From assembly GCA_003481005.1 (NCBI GenBank), contig QUKC01000039.1, forward strand, positions 1 to 14,218: a stretch of 14,218 nt of DNA, given 5' to 3'. Positions 1 through 7,573 of this stretch are shown in pieces. The number at the start of each line of letters is the position of its first letter. Position 1 is the stretch's first letter. Under the pieces are notes generated by a model that did not search any database, was not told the origin of the DNA, and saw only the letters and a list, made by a program, of their open reading frames with translations. A program made the position numbers and the translations under genes. Source of the stretch: Firmicutes bacterium TM09-10 (GTDB lineage: Bacteria > Bacillota > Clostridia > Lachnospirales > Lachnospiraceae).

Positions 1-6
1 GAGGTC

Positions 7-29
7 GGCTAATCAACCAATGATTAGCC
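7..29. repeat. 9-bp perfect inverted repeat over the integrase start region
   Basis: The arms GGCTAATCA (7-15) and TGATTAGCC (21-29) are exact reverse complements around a 5-base loop. The candidate ATG at 20 sits at the loop/arm border, so the hairpin could affect initiation, or it could be a recombinase-recognised site. The window edge prevents seeing its context. Confidence 0.5.
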
Positions 30-607
30 TCCTACTCGATTCGTTAATGCAGCAATATGAAGGTTGTTCGGAAAGAACAATTCAATACTATAAGAGCACG
101 GCGGAAGATTTACTGTCAAAGATTGAAATCAGTGTAAGGAAAATTCCTACGGAAGAAATTCGATCTTATTTATCGGAATATCAAAAAGAAAGTAAATGTA
201 CGAACGTTACAATTGACAATATTCGTAGAAATTTATCCAGCTTCTTTTCCTGGTTGGAGGAAGAAGATTATATTTTGAAAAGTCCCATGAGACGGATTCA
301 TAAGATTAAAACGAAAACCGTTGTAAAAAATGTGATCACTGATGAAGGAATTGAAAAATTACGGGATCATTGCCAGAAAACAAGAGATTTAGCAATGATT
401 GATTTGCTGTACTCTACCGGAATTCGTGTCGGAGAACTTGTAAATCTGAATATTGACGACATTGATCTGGAAGGCAGAGAATGTGTGGTATATGGAAAAG
501 GGGATAAGGAAAGAAAAGTTTATTTCGATGCAAAGACGAAGGTTCATCTAAAAAAATATATATCGGAAGGGTTAGATTTTAAGAATACAGAGAAAATAGG
601 TCATTAA
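20..607 (+). pseudogene. Truncated tyrosine recombinase/integrase (XerC/D-like)
   Basis: A tyrosine-recombinase fragment. Residues ~8-95 look like the N-terminal SAM-like core-binding domain (Gly-Cys-Ser-Glu-Arg-Thr followed by Tyr-Tyr-Lys-Ser). From ~105 the catalytic domain begins, with the first catalytic Arg in TGIRVGEL (R136) and the beta-hairpin Lys in VYGKGDKERKV (K160). The reading frame then ends at residue 195 with an unrelated-looking tail, before the His-x-x-Arg, His/Trp and nucleophilic Tyr motifs. Family members are usually ~290-330 residues, so about one third is missing and the protein cannot be catalytic. The frame is open to the left window edge, so ATG 20 may not be the true start; only a GAGG at 1-4 precedes it, at poor spacing. 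The lost 3' end is replaced by the Tn4451-like remnant that follows, which suggests insertion into this gene. Confidence 0.8.
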
Positions 608-614
608 AAAATGA

Positions 615-1269
<655 letters not shown>

Positions 1270-1270
1270 C

Positions 1271-1316
1271 AAATGCCCGTTATTGGCTGTATGGCCGATA
1301 ACGGGCATTTTTCTAA
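1271..1316 (+). terminator. Rho-independent terminator after tnpV
   Basis: A 17-bp stem (1271-1287 with 1294-1310, one G-T wobble) and a 6-base loop, followed by a T-rich tract. It lies between the convergent tnpV and VOC genes. The T-tract favours plus-strand termination. Confidence 0.85.
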
Positions 1317-1330
1317 ATTGGGTTTTATCT

Positions 1331-1783
1331 TCAAATAGGTTGCATCATTTCAAGTACAATCCCATCGGGATCTCTGAAATAAAAAGCCTTGCTTTCTCCT
1401 AATTCGTTTGCCCGGAAATCGAAATACTGCGGTTCAGATAAGCATTCTACATGATTTTCGATAAGACTATTATAAACACGCTCAATATCATCCGTATAGA
1501 AACATACTTCTGAGATAGATGTTGTAAATAGATTCCCCTTCACCTTTTTTACTTTATTGTCCACAAACTGAATCAGTTCGATTGGTGGAGCTTCAATAGC
1601 TTTAGAGCCGTTCAGATAAGCTACTCTCGCTTTTGTATCTTTCATACGAAACAACCTGTCTGTTTCTTCGCCAGCCATGAATATTTCTCCTTGGAATTCA
1701 AGGCCAAGGATGTCTCTGTAAAAAGCAATGGAGCAATCTAAATCAGATACAGTTAATCCAACGTGATAAATTCTCTCGACCAT
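1331..1783 (-). CDS. VOC (glyoxalase/bleomycin-resistance fold) family protein
   Basis: A 150-residue single-chain vicinal-oxygen-chelate protein. The two beta-alpha-beta-beta-beta modules are visible. Module one starts IYHVGLTVSDLDCSIAFYRD, with H7 as a likely metal ligand, and runs to IELIQF (E69). Module two starts near residue 90 (ISEVCFYTDDIERVYNSL) and ends in the signature FRDPDGIVLEMM, with E145 as a ligand. Where many family members have a His at the start of module two, this one has Ser-Glu (91-92), so metal binding may differ. The family includes glyoxalases, dioxygenases and drug-binding resistance proteins; the substrate cannot be told from sequence. It is the last gene of the minus-strand cat-GNAT-VOC group, 69 bases after the GNAT stop, with a GCGAGG site before its ATG. 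Confidence 0.8.
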   Translation of the reverse strand: MVERIYHVGLTVSDLDCSIAFYRDILGLEFQGEIFMAGEETDRLFRMKDTKARVAYLNGSKAIEAPPIELIQFVDNKVKKVKGNLFTTSISEVCFYTDDIERVYNSLIENHVECLSEPQYFDFRANELGESKAFYFRDPDGIVLEMMQPI

Positions 1784-1852
1784 TTTCTAAAAACCTCGCT
1801 TGATGAAATACTCTCGTTCGTATATTCCGCTTGATATGATACCGTCCTAAAC

Positions 1853-2401
1853 TTACAAATACTTGCCGTATATCAAGTGATCGGTATGTCGATTACCAAA
1901 ATGTACGATTTGCGGAAGCCGACCCCATTCCACATAACCATGCTTCTCCAATAAGCCAACGCTTGGCCGATTGCTGCCAACGAGAATTGCAATCAGAACT
2001 TTAAGTCCTTGCTTCTTTGCCTGTTGCTCTAATGCGGCAAGCAGATGAGTGCCGATATGGCGCCCGTGTGCCGAGAAGTCCAAATAATAACTGACCTCCG
2101 CCACATGATTAACAGCTTCACGACCCTGTCGGTAAGCAGTTAAATAGCCATAGCCCACAGGTATCCCATTCTCAAGACATAAATACACCGGATAACCATC
2201 GGCAGCGTGCTGAGAAATCCATTTTTCACGCATTTCGGAAGTGACTGTTTTGGTATCACAAGTACAGTTTCCCGCAAGAATTGCCTGATTGTAGACCGCA
2301 GCTATAAACGGTGCATCTTCCGTAGTTGCCTCGCAAAGAGATATTGTGTTGCTGTAATTTCCCGACGTGCCTGAAAATGCCCAAAGTGCTTTATCTGTCA
2401 T
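1853..2401 (-). CDS. GNAT family N-acetyltransferase (phosphinothricin-acetyltransferase-like)
   Basis: A 182-residue GNAT enzyme transferring acetyl from acetyl-CoA to an amine. An N-terminal leader of ~18 residues precedes the domain (ISLCEATTEDAPFIAAVYNQ). The CoA pyrophosphate loop is HGRHIGTHLL (112-121), followed by the later GSNRPSVGLLEKHGY block (142-156) and a C-terminal HLIYGKYL strand. The arrangement of an Asn-containing segment, SYYLDFSAHGRHIG and LEKHGYVEWG resembles Pat/Bar and methionine-sulfone acetyltransferases, but the natural substrate is unknown. Its ATG lies 1 base after the cat stop codon, with AAGGA inside the cat 3' end as the RBS, so the two are translationally coupled. 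The location next to cat suggests a detoxification or resistance role; that is inference. Confidence 0.8.
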   Translation of the reverse strand: MTDKALWAFSGTSGNYSNTISLCEATTEDAPFIAAVYNQAILAGNCTCDTKTVTSEMREKWISQHAADGYPVYLCLENGIPVGYGYLTAYRQGREAVNHVAEVSYYLDFSAHGRHIGTHLLAALEQQAKKQGLKVLIAILVGSNRPSVGLLEKHGYVEWGRLPQIVHFGNRHTDHLIYGKYL

Positions 2402-2402
2402 T

Positions 2403-3071
2403 TCATTCGTCCTTCACCGTCGCAGATGTATCAGAGGGGGCAGAATTGAAGCCGGAATCAAAACCAATGATTTTCTTCTGCAACAATTCGATGAACCGTC
2501 CGACATGGTATCCATCACAAACTGCGTGATGAACCTGAATTGCTAATGGAAGCATCTTCTTCGTTCCTGCATCAAAAGCCTTTCCCATTGTAAAAATCGG
2601 AAGCAGATAGCTTCCGTCACCGAAAACTTGTAGATTAAATGCTGTGAATGAAAACCATGGAATCATGGATACGTCAAATGAATTGACGGGTCTTTCCGGT
2701 TTCGGATCATATTTTTCAGATGAGGAATATTTCGCAACATCAGCCTCGTAACTGCTCAGAAAAGCAGTATAATTTGATTTGTACGCTGTCCATATCCCAG
2801 AAAACGTCTTTTGCTCCTGGTTGAAAATAGTGTATGCAGGGTGCATCTCACTAAAATAGCCAAGTCCTTTTTCTGTAAGAGCGGTACGAAACTCTGGCAT
2901 TTCATTGATGGTCTGCGTCAACAGCCAAAGCATTGCCGGATATAGCCGTTGCCCGTTCAGATTTGATATGTCGATATTGACGCACGTAGAATAGGAGCAG
3001 CGCACATCATTGTAAAAATGCAGATAATGTTCCTTACGTTCCCAGTTTTCAAAGTCTATCAAAGTAAACAT
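2403..3071 (-). CDS. catA: Type A chloramphenicol O-acetyltransferase
   Basis: A 222-residue CAT of the classical trimeric type, which transfers acetyl from acetyl-CoA to the 3-hydroxyl of chloramphenicol in the cytoplasm. The active-site block is VHHAVCDGYHVGRF, with catalytic His182 and structural Asp186; it also has RLYPAMLWLLT, PEFRTAL, YTIFNQEQKTFSGIWT and the SMIPWFSFTAFNL block. It resembles CatP of Clostridium Tn4451 across the whole length, but carries about 20 extra C-terminal residues rich in Ser/Asp after the usual end. An AGGAG site lies 9 bases before ATG 3071. No leader peptide or attenuator is visible upstream, unlike many inducible Gram-positive cat genes. Instead it lies 24 bases downstream of the DUF6076-like gene and probably shares its promoter. 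The subtype is uncertain. Confidence 0.93.
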   Translation of the reverse strand: MFTLIDFENWERKEHYLHFYNDVRCSYSTCVNIDISNLNGQRLYPAMLWLLTQTINEMPEFRTALTEKGLGYFSEMHPAYTIFNQEQKTFSGIWTAYKSNYTAFLSSYEADVAKYSSSEKYDPKPERPVNSFDVSMIPWFSFTAFNLQVFGDGSYLLPIFTMGKAFDAGTKKMLPLAIQVHHAVCDGYHVGRFIELLQKKIIGFDSGFNSAPSDTSATVKDE

Positions 3072-3095
3072 ACAACATCTCCTGTGATTGTTCTT

Positions 3096-4004
3096 TCAAT
3101 CTTCATCGCTGTTTTTCTTCCCACGGCTCTTATAGACATTATACTGATTCTTGCACCGGGGGCTGCAAAATGCGGAATTGGAGCGGCTGCCGAGGAATAC
3201 CTTCTGGCAGTGCTTGCACAGCCGCAGGGGCTTTGCATCGTCCACCAGCAGGAAGCTGAACATCATCTGGATGCCCAGAAGCAGCGAATGGAAGTCCCAA
3301 TAGATGGTCGGTTTCTCCAGCAGTTCGATATGATAGCTGGGTGCAATGCCGCCGAAGGCAGCCATGCCCTTGCGGTACAAATTCCGGGTATCCTCGTCGA
3401 TGAGGTCATAGTCGTTATAGTACAGAATGGAGGTAGTCAGGGTGAAAGCCCAATCCTTGAACTGCTGTGCTACCCAGTCATAGGCTTCAGCATACTCCCG
3501 CTGGAAGCTCATGGTTTTTGCCATGGGTTCACTCGCAAAGGTCATGGTCAGTGCCACCATCATGTTATCGCCGGACACACTCCAACTGGACTCAATGCCC
3601 TTCTTGACCAGATCCAACTGGTCAAATGGATAGAACAGGGCAAGATAGTCCTCGGTTTCCATGGACTCCGCCTTGATGAAGTGGTTTTTCGGCAGATACA
3701 CCTTTTCATAGTCCATAAAGGACGGCGTGGTAGGCAGCGCCGTCATCAGACCCAGCAGACCGTAATGGGTCACAAACTCCAGAATGGCCTTCTGCACCTC
3801 GTCCTCCGGGCTGCGGTTCATCATCAGCATTCCCACGTTCAGCGCATCCAGCACGATCCCCGGCGCTTCCTTCAGAGGGTTATAAATGTCGGGCTTGGCA
3901 TTCTTCCCCGGCGTGATATACCGCTTTCCGTCTGCGGCGGTTTTCAGCTCATAGCGGTCATACCGCACCCAATGGGAACGGGACTGCTCAAAGAGATTCT
4001 TCAT
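3096..4004 (-). CDS. Hypothetical protein with C-terminal C2C2 zinc finger (DUF6076-like)
   Basis: A 302-residue soluble protein of unknown function. The first ~255 residues are mostly helical with no motif I can assign. The C-terminus has a putative treble-clef zinc finger, C263-x2-C266-x13-C280-x3-C284, ending FCSPRCKNQYNVYKSR, then a basic-acidic tail. It resembles what I recall as DUF6076 proteins on clostridial mobile elements; that name is from memory. The same cysteine spacing occurs twice at the end of the serine recombinase at 5446-7503, so the finger may be a DNA-binding module shared within the element. An AGAGG site precedes ATG 4004 and a good promoter lies at 4055-4083. It is the first gene of the likely DUF6076-cat-GNAT-VOC transcript. 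Confidence 0.65.
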   Translation of the reverse strand: MKNLFEQSRSHWVRYDRYELKTAADGKRYITPGKNAKPDIYNPLKEAPGIVLDALNVGMLMMNRSPEDEVQKAILEFVTHYGLLGLMTALPTTPSFMDYEKVYLPKNHFIKAESMETEDYLALFYPFDQLDLVKKGIESSWSVSGDNMMVALTMTFASEPMAKTMSFQREYAEAYDWVAQQFKDWAFTLTTSILYYNDYDLIDEDTRNLYRKGMAAFGGIAPSYHIELLEKPTIYWDFHSLLLGIQMMFSFLLVDDAKPLRLCKHCQKVFLGSRSNSAFCSPRCKNQYNVYKSRGKKNSDED

Positions 4005-4054
4005 GGCGCTGTTCCTCTCAACTCGTAATCCGACTATATATTAACCATATTACT

Positions 4055-4083
4055 ATTGTATCAACCGTCCTTGACATCGTCAA
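4055..4083 (-). promoter_or_regulatory. Sigma-A-type promoter for the DUF6076-like/cat operon
   Basis: Reading the minus strand, TTGACG (4083-4078) is followed after exactly 17 bases by TACAAT (4060-4055), matching the vegetative consensus at 5/6 in each box. Transcription would start near 4048, about 44 bases before ATG 4004. The -35 box lies inside the last codons of the sigma-like gene. Confidence 0.65.
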
Positions 4084-4993
4084 GGGCGGTTTTCTTTTTT
4101 CTCGGCTTGGTTTTGTTCTCCCTGCGGATCACGGCATCTTTGCCCATGGTTTGTAGCAGTGCTTCATATTCTTCTACGAACTCGCGCTCCCGCAGAGTAA
4201 TGTTGTAGTCCTTCTCCAGCTTTTCGCTCAGATGCTCATACATCCGCCTTTGCAGCTTTTTCTGAATGGTCATACGCAGCTTGCGGATGTTCCGGTCGGA
4301 CTGCCCACGGATGGCAGCAAGCCTTGTGGTGCTGTATTGCTTAATGAACAGGTAGTACAGCACCTCCTTCTGCTCATCACTGAGGGGGAAAAAGAGCTTG
4401 GAGAGAAAACAGTTCGCAGTCAGCTCGTGTAGCTCGTAGGGACAGGAGAAGATGATGTCAAGAAAATTTCCCTGACAGAGCTGACGGAACCTCGGCAGAT
4501 TCATCCACATCGGGGCGATCTTCGGATCAGGCACTGCCTGAAACTCCAACGGCACATCCCCGCGCAGGTTTTCGTGGTCACGCTCTCGGCGTTCCCGATT
4601 TCTGTCCAGCTTATTCCACTCGTCTACCACAGTCAAAAAATCCGATTCCGTCCGCGCTGCTTCCTCCAGCCGCCGCAGAGCCTCTGCGCGAATTTCCCGC
4701 TTGAGCCGTTTTTCGCTGGTGGGCGCGGCCTCTTCCTCCTCATCCTCCAGCTCGGAATTATAGTTTCTGGGGTGCTCGTCCTGCTCCAGCTCGCTTTCCA
4801 GCTCCAGCGTGCGTTCCTCCGCCAGTTCCTCCTCTAAGCGCTCATCCGCCGGCGCACCATCGGAGGAATCCGCCCAATCGGCAAAGCCATCCTCGACCAA
4901 ATCAGGGGCTGTTTCTTCTATTTGCTCCTCGGCATCTTCTTCCTCATCGGAAAAATCATCATCCCACAGCAGTTTATCCTCCCATGGTTCCAC
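4061..4993 (-). CDS. Acidic protein with sigma-region-4-like helix-turn-helix
   Basis: About 310 residues from a GTG start at 4993, preceded by GGAGG (5008-5004). The frame stays open upstream to a TTG at 5095, which has no RBS, so GTG is preferred. Residues ~1-95 are extremely acidic, with long Asp/Glu runs. A charged helical stretch follows (~95-150), then a region around LPRFRQLCQGNFLDIIF. Residues ~204-251 (LSDEQKEVLYYLFIKQYSTTRLA, then SDRNIRKLRMTIQKKLQRRM) have the form of a sigma-70 region 4 HTH. The C-terminus is Lys/Arg-rich. No region 2 is seen, so it is probably not a complete sigma factor. It may be a transcription regulator of the element; similar proteins are annotated sigma-like on clostridial mobile elements. 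It is divergent from tnpW and the recombinase and well placed to control them. Confidence 0.65.
   Translation of the reverse strand: MEPWEDKLLWDDDFSDEEEDAEEQIEETAPDLVEDGFADWADSSDGAPADERLEEELAEERTLELESELEQDEHPRNYNSELEDEEEEAAPTSEKRLKREIRAEALRRLEEAARTESDFLTVVDEWNKLDRNRERRERDHENLRGDVPLEFQAVPDPKIAPMWMNLPRFRQLCQGNFLDIIFSCPYELHELTANCFLSKLFFPLSDEQKEVLYYLFIKQYSTTRLAAIRGQSDRNIRKLRMTIQKKLQRRMYEHLSEKLEKDYNITLREREFVEEYEALLQTMGKDAVIRRENKTKPRKKKTALDDVKDG
4063..4091. repeat. 12-bp inverted repeat overlapping the -35 box
   Basis: The arms at 4063-4074 and 4080-4091 pair with one G-T wobble around a 5-base loop. The plus strand continues into a run of Ts and the minus strand does not, so this is a poor terminator for the minus-strand gene that ends here. 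It covers the -35 element of the minus-strand promoter and could be an operator. Confidence 0.45.
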
Positions 4994-5080
4994 GACGGCT
5001 TCACCTCCCAAAAAATTATTTTTCTTTTTCTCAAAAAACAGTTCCGATTTACACCCCGTTTTTCTCCTATTAGTGAAAGG

Positions 5081-5109
5081 GTAATCTAAACGCAAGTTAC
5101 TAAGATTAC
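5081..5109. repeat. 7-bp inverted repeat in the divergent intergenic region
   Basis: GTAATCT (5081-5087) and AGATTAC (5103-5109) are exact reverse complements with 15 bases between them. They lie between the minus-strand sigma-like gene and plus-strand tnpW, where an operator for divergent control would be expected. No convincing -35/-10 pair was found here. Confidence 0.4.
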
Positions 5110-5146
5110 TTTTTCAAAATGCAGCGGATAGAAAGGAGAAATGAGT

Positions 5147-5455
5147 ATGGAAAAGCAGCGCAAAGACACAGTTGGCTTACAGCCAATGGAACTGAACTTA
5201 TTATACCAAAAACCAACAAATTACGCAAGGAGGAAGCCTATGGAGCAAACGAAGCAGGAACAGTTCATTATCCGACGCATCGGCGGCACCACCTATAAGG
5301 TCAGGGTCGCATTCAGTGATACGGCAGCGGAGACCATGGAGGAAAAGATTCTGCGGATGATCCGCAATGAAGGGGTTACAAATGGCGGCACTTATGGTAT
5401 AATGGAAGCACCACAAATGAGCCGTCAGTCTGAAAGGAGCGCCGAATGCGCATGA
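5147..5455 (+). CDS. tnpW: Transposon-encoded TnpW family protein
   Basis: A small protein whose C-terminal part (FIIRRIGGTTYKVRVAFSD, then ETMEEKILRMIRNE) matches the TnpW family of Tn4451-like elements, usually 50-70 residues. Two in-frame starts each have a good RBS. ATG 5147 (AAAGGAG, 8 bases upstream) gives 102 residues; ATG 5240 (AAGGAGG at 5227-5233) gives 71, closer to the family length. The 31-residue N-terminal extension is basic and unlike the rest, so either a long form, a short form or both may be made. The gene overlaps the recombinase start by 10 bases, so they are an operon and likely translationally coupled. Function is unknown. Confidence 0.75.
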   Translation: MEKQRKDTVGLQPMELNLLYQKPTNYARRKPMEQTKQEQFIIRRIGGTTYKVRVAFSDTAAETMEEKILRMIRNEGVTNGGTYGIMEAPQMSRQSERSAECA

Positions 5456-7503
5456 AACAGACTGAGGAAAAGATCACCGCTTTGTATGAGCGGCTGAGCC
5501 GTGACGATGACAACGCTGGTGACAGCAATTCCATTGTGAATCAGAAAAAATACCTCGAAAGCTATGCCCAGCAGAGAGGCTATACCAACTGCCACCATTA
5601 CACTGATGACGGCTGGAGCGGCGGAAATTTCGACCGTCCTGCTTGGAAGCAGCTGGTGGCGGACATCGAAGCTGGAAAAGTGGCCCATGTGATCGTCAAG
5701 GACATGAGTCGGGCCGGTCGTGATTACCTGCAAACCGGCTTTTATACGGAGGTTTTCTTCCGGCAGCACAGTGTCCACTTTGTGGCGATTGCCAACGGTG
5801 TGGACAGCGACGACCAGAACAGCAACGAATTTGCGCCCTTCCTCAACATTATGAACGAATGGTATCTTCGTGACCTGAGCCGCAAGCAGAAAACCGCCAT
5901 TCGCGTCAAAGGGGAATCCGGCAAGCCCACTACCAACTGCGCCATCTATGGCTATAAGAAAGACCCGGAGAACAAATATCACTGGCTGATCGACGAGGAA
6001 GCGGCTGCCGTGGTGCGCCGCATCTTCCAGCTGACCATCGATGGCAAAGGCCCCTATGATATTGCCCGTATCCTGTTTGACGATAAGATCGACACGCCTG
6101 CGGTTTACTTCGGCAAGCAGAACAAGGGCGTCTGGAAAAGCAAGGAGGAGTTCCCCAACCCCTATAACTGGAGCGGCTACATCGTCGGGCAAATTTTGTC
6201 CAAGCCAGAGTATATGGGGCATACGGTGAATTTCCGTTCCCACAAGCAGTCCTACAAGGATAAAACGCCCGTCATGAATCCACCAGAGGAATGGCTGATT
6301 TTTGAGAACACCCATGAAGCCATCGTGGATGCAGAAACATGGGAGCTGGCGCAGAAGCTGCGGAAAACACCCCGGCGGCATGACACGCTGGGTGAGGCCA
6401 ATCCGCTGACGGGACTTGTGTTCTGTGCCGACTGCGGGGCAAAGATGATGAACCATCGCTCAAGAGGCGGCACGGAGAACAATCCCTATCCGTCGGACTT
6501 TTACGATTGCTCCACCTATACGCTGGCGCACCAGAAGCGCACCCACGCTTGCAGCGGACACTATATCCGCAGCAAGGTGCTGAGGGAGCTGATTCTGGAA
6601 ACCATCCGGGCTGCCAGCACCTTTGCTATTTCCGACCGGGACGCTTTTCTGGAGAAGGTGCGCTCTGCCTCCCAACTGCGGCAGGCAGAAGCAGCCAAGG
6701 AAACCAAGCGGAAGCTAAACAAGGAGAAAAAGCGGATTTCTGAGCTGGATACCATCATCAAGAAGCTCTATGAATCCTTTGCCGTCGGGCGCATTACCGG
6801 CGAGCGGTTCGACAGCCTGCTGGCGGAATATGAGGCGGAGCAGAAAGCGCTGACAGCATCCGTCTCTGAAATGGAAACGCAGATGTCTGCCTTTGCGGAG
6901 GACACCGACCGGGCCAAGCAGTTTCTGGAGCTGGCAAAGAAGTACACGGATTTTTCCGAGCTGACCACGCCCATGATCAACGAGTTCGTGGAGAAAATCA
7001 TCGTCCACGCCCCGGAAAAAATTGACGGCGACCGGGTGCAGGAAGTGGATATCCACCTTCGCTTTATCGGGCAGTTTGAGCTTCCCGCACCGGAGCTGAC
7101 CGAGGAAGAAATCAAGCGGCAGGAGCAGCTCAAACGGCATCGCATCAAGAGCCGGGAGCGGTATCAGAAAATCAAGGCCGGTGAACACGCTGTCGGACAG
7201 CCCTTCATGCTGACCTGCAAGTGCTGCGGGCAGGAATTTGCCTCCAAGCGGACAAACACCCTGTTCTGCGGCCCCAACTGCCGCGCAAAATTCTACCGGC
7301 AGGAGGCGGCGGAGAGCCGCAGCCGGGCGTGTACCTGCGAAAACTGCGGCAAGGAGTTTACCACAGCAAGGTCAGATGTGAAATATTGCAGTGACGATTG
7401 TCGGTATGCAGCACAGATCAAGCGGCAGGGCGCACGGAAGAAAGCCTTGCGAGAGGCGAAAATCGAACCGGCAGTACCGGAGAAAGAAACGAAAACAGCA
7501 TAA
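5446..7503 (+). CDS. Large serine recombinase (TnpX-like) with two extra C-terminal zinc fingers
   Basis: A 685-residue site-specific recombinase expected to excise and integrate the element. The resolvase domain spans ~9-150, with nucleophile S18 in YERLSRDD and the KDMSRAGRDYLQTGFYTE block carrying active-site arginines. The recombinase domain spans ~165-300. A zinc ribbon uses C327, C330, C355 and C369. A coiled coil spans ~405-500, and ~505-545 is the DUF4368-like segment seen in TnpX relatives. An unusual tail follows, with two treble-clef-like fingers of identical spacing: C591-x2-C594-x13-C608-x3-C612 and C631-x2-C634-x13-C648-x3-C652. The start at 5446 has AAAGGAG 6 bases upstream; ATG 5452 is an alternative. 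The gene is intact and ends in a strong terminator, so it is probably active. Such enzymes commonly target GA dinucleotide sites, but its own att sites were not found. Confidence 0.92.
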   Translation: MRMKQTEEKITALYERLSRDDDNAGDSNSIVNQKKYLESYAQQRGYTNCHHYTDDGWSGGNFDRPAWKQLVADIEAGKVAHVIVKDMSRAGRDYLQTGFYTEVFFRQHSVHFVAIANGVDSDDQNSNEFAPFLNIMNEWYLRDLSRKQKTAIRVKGESGKPTTNCAIYGYKKDPENKYHWLIDEEAAAVVRRIFQLTIDGKGPYDIARILFDDKIDTPAVYFGKQNKGVWKSKEEFPNPYNWSGYIVGQILSKPEYMGHTVNFRSHKQSYKDKTPVMNPPEEWLIFENTHEAIVDAETWELAQKLRKTPRRHDTLGEANPLTGLVFCADCGAKMMNHRSRGGTENNPYPSDFYDCSTYTLAHQKRTHACSGHYIRSKVLRELILETIRAASTFAISDRDAFLEKVRSASQLRQAEAAKETKRKLNKEKKRISELDTIIKKLYESFAVGRITGERFDSLLAEYEAEQKALTASVSEMETQMSAFAEDTDRAKQFLELAKKYTDFSELTTPMINEFVEKIIVHAPEKIDGDRVQEVDIHLRFIGQFELPAPELTEEEIKRQEQLKRHRIKSRERYQKIKAGEHAVGQPFMLTCKCCGQEFASKRTNTLFCGPNCRAKFYRQEAAESRSRACTCENCGKEFTTARSDVKYCSDDCRYAAQIKRQGARKKALREAKIEPAVPEKETKTA

Positions 7504-7514
7504 AATAGACGCAG

Positions 7515-7553
7515 ACGGCGGCTTGCCCCAGATTGGGCAGGCCGCCGTTTTTT
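7515..7553 (+). terminator. Rho-independent terminator after the recombinase
   Basis: A perfect 14-bp GC-rich stem (7515-7528 with 7535-7548, one G-T wobble) has a 6-base loop and ends in TTTTTT (7548-7553). It lies 12 bases past the recombinase stop and separates it from the primase-helicase genes. Confidence 0.92.
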
Positions 7554-7573
7554 GCGCAGAAATGGAGGAAAAA

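Noticed and set aside
3072..3095. Possible leader-peptide attenuator before cat
   Set aside because: Only 24 bases separate it from the previous gene, with a plain RBS and no leader ORF or hairpin.
3018..4028. 336-codon open frame on the plus strand
   Set aside because: It is antisense to the DUF6076-like gene, whose zinc finger, RBS and promoter are all on the minus strand.
4994..5095. Longer form of the sigma-like protein from a TTG at 5095
   Set aside because: There is no RBS before the TTG, and the added residues include the GGAGG that serves the GTG at 4993.
5425..6456. 343-codon open frame on the minus strand
   Set aside because: It lies entirely inside the recombinase gene and antisense to it, has no RBS and no family features; it is a GC-driven shadow.
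7391..7573. Upstream extension of the CHC2 gene into the recombinase 3' end
   Set aside because: The added residues are an Arg-rich shadow of the recombinase, and ATG 7574 has a well-placed GGAGG.
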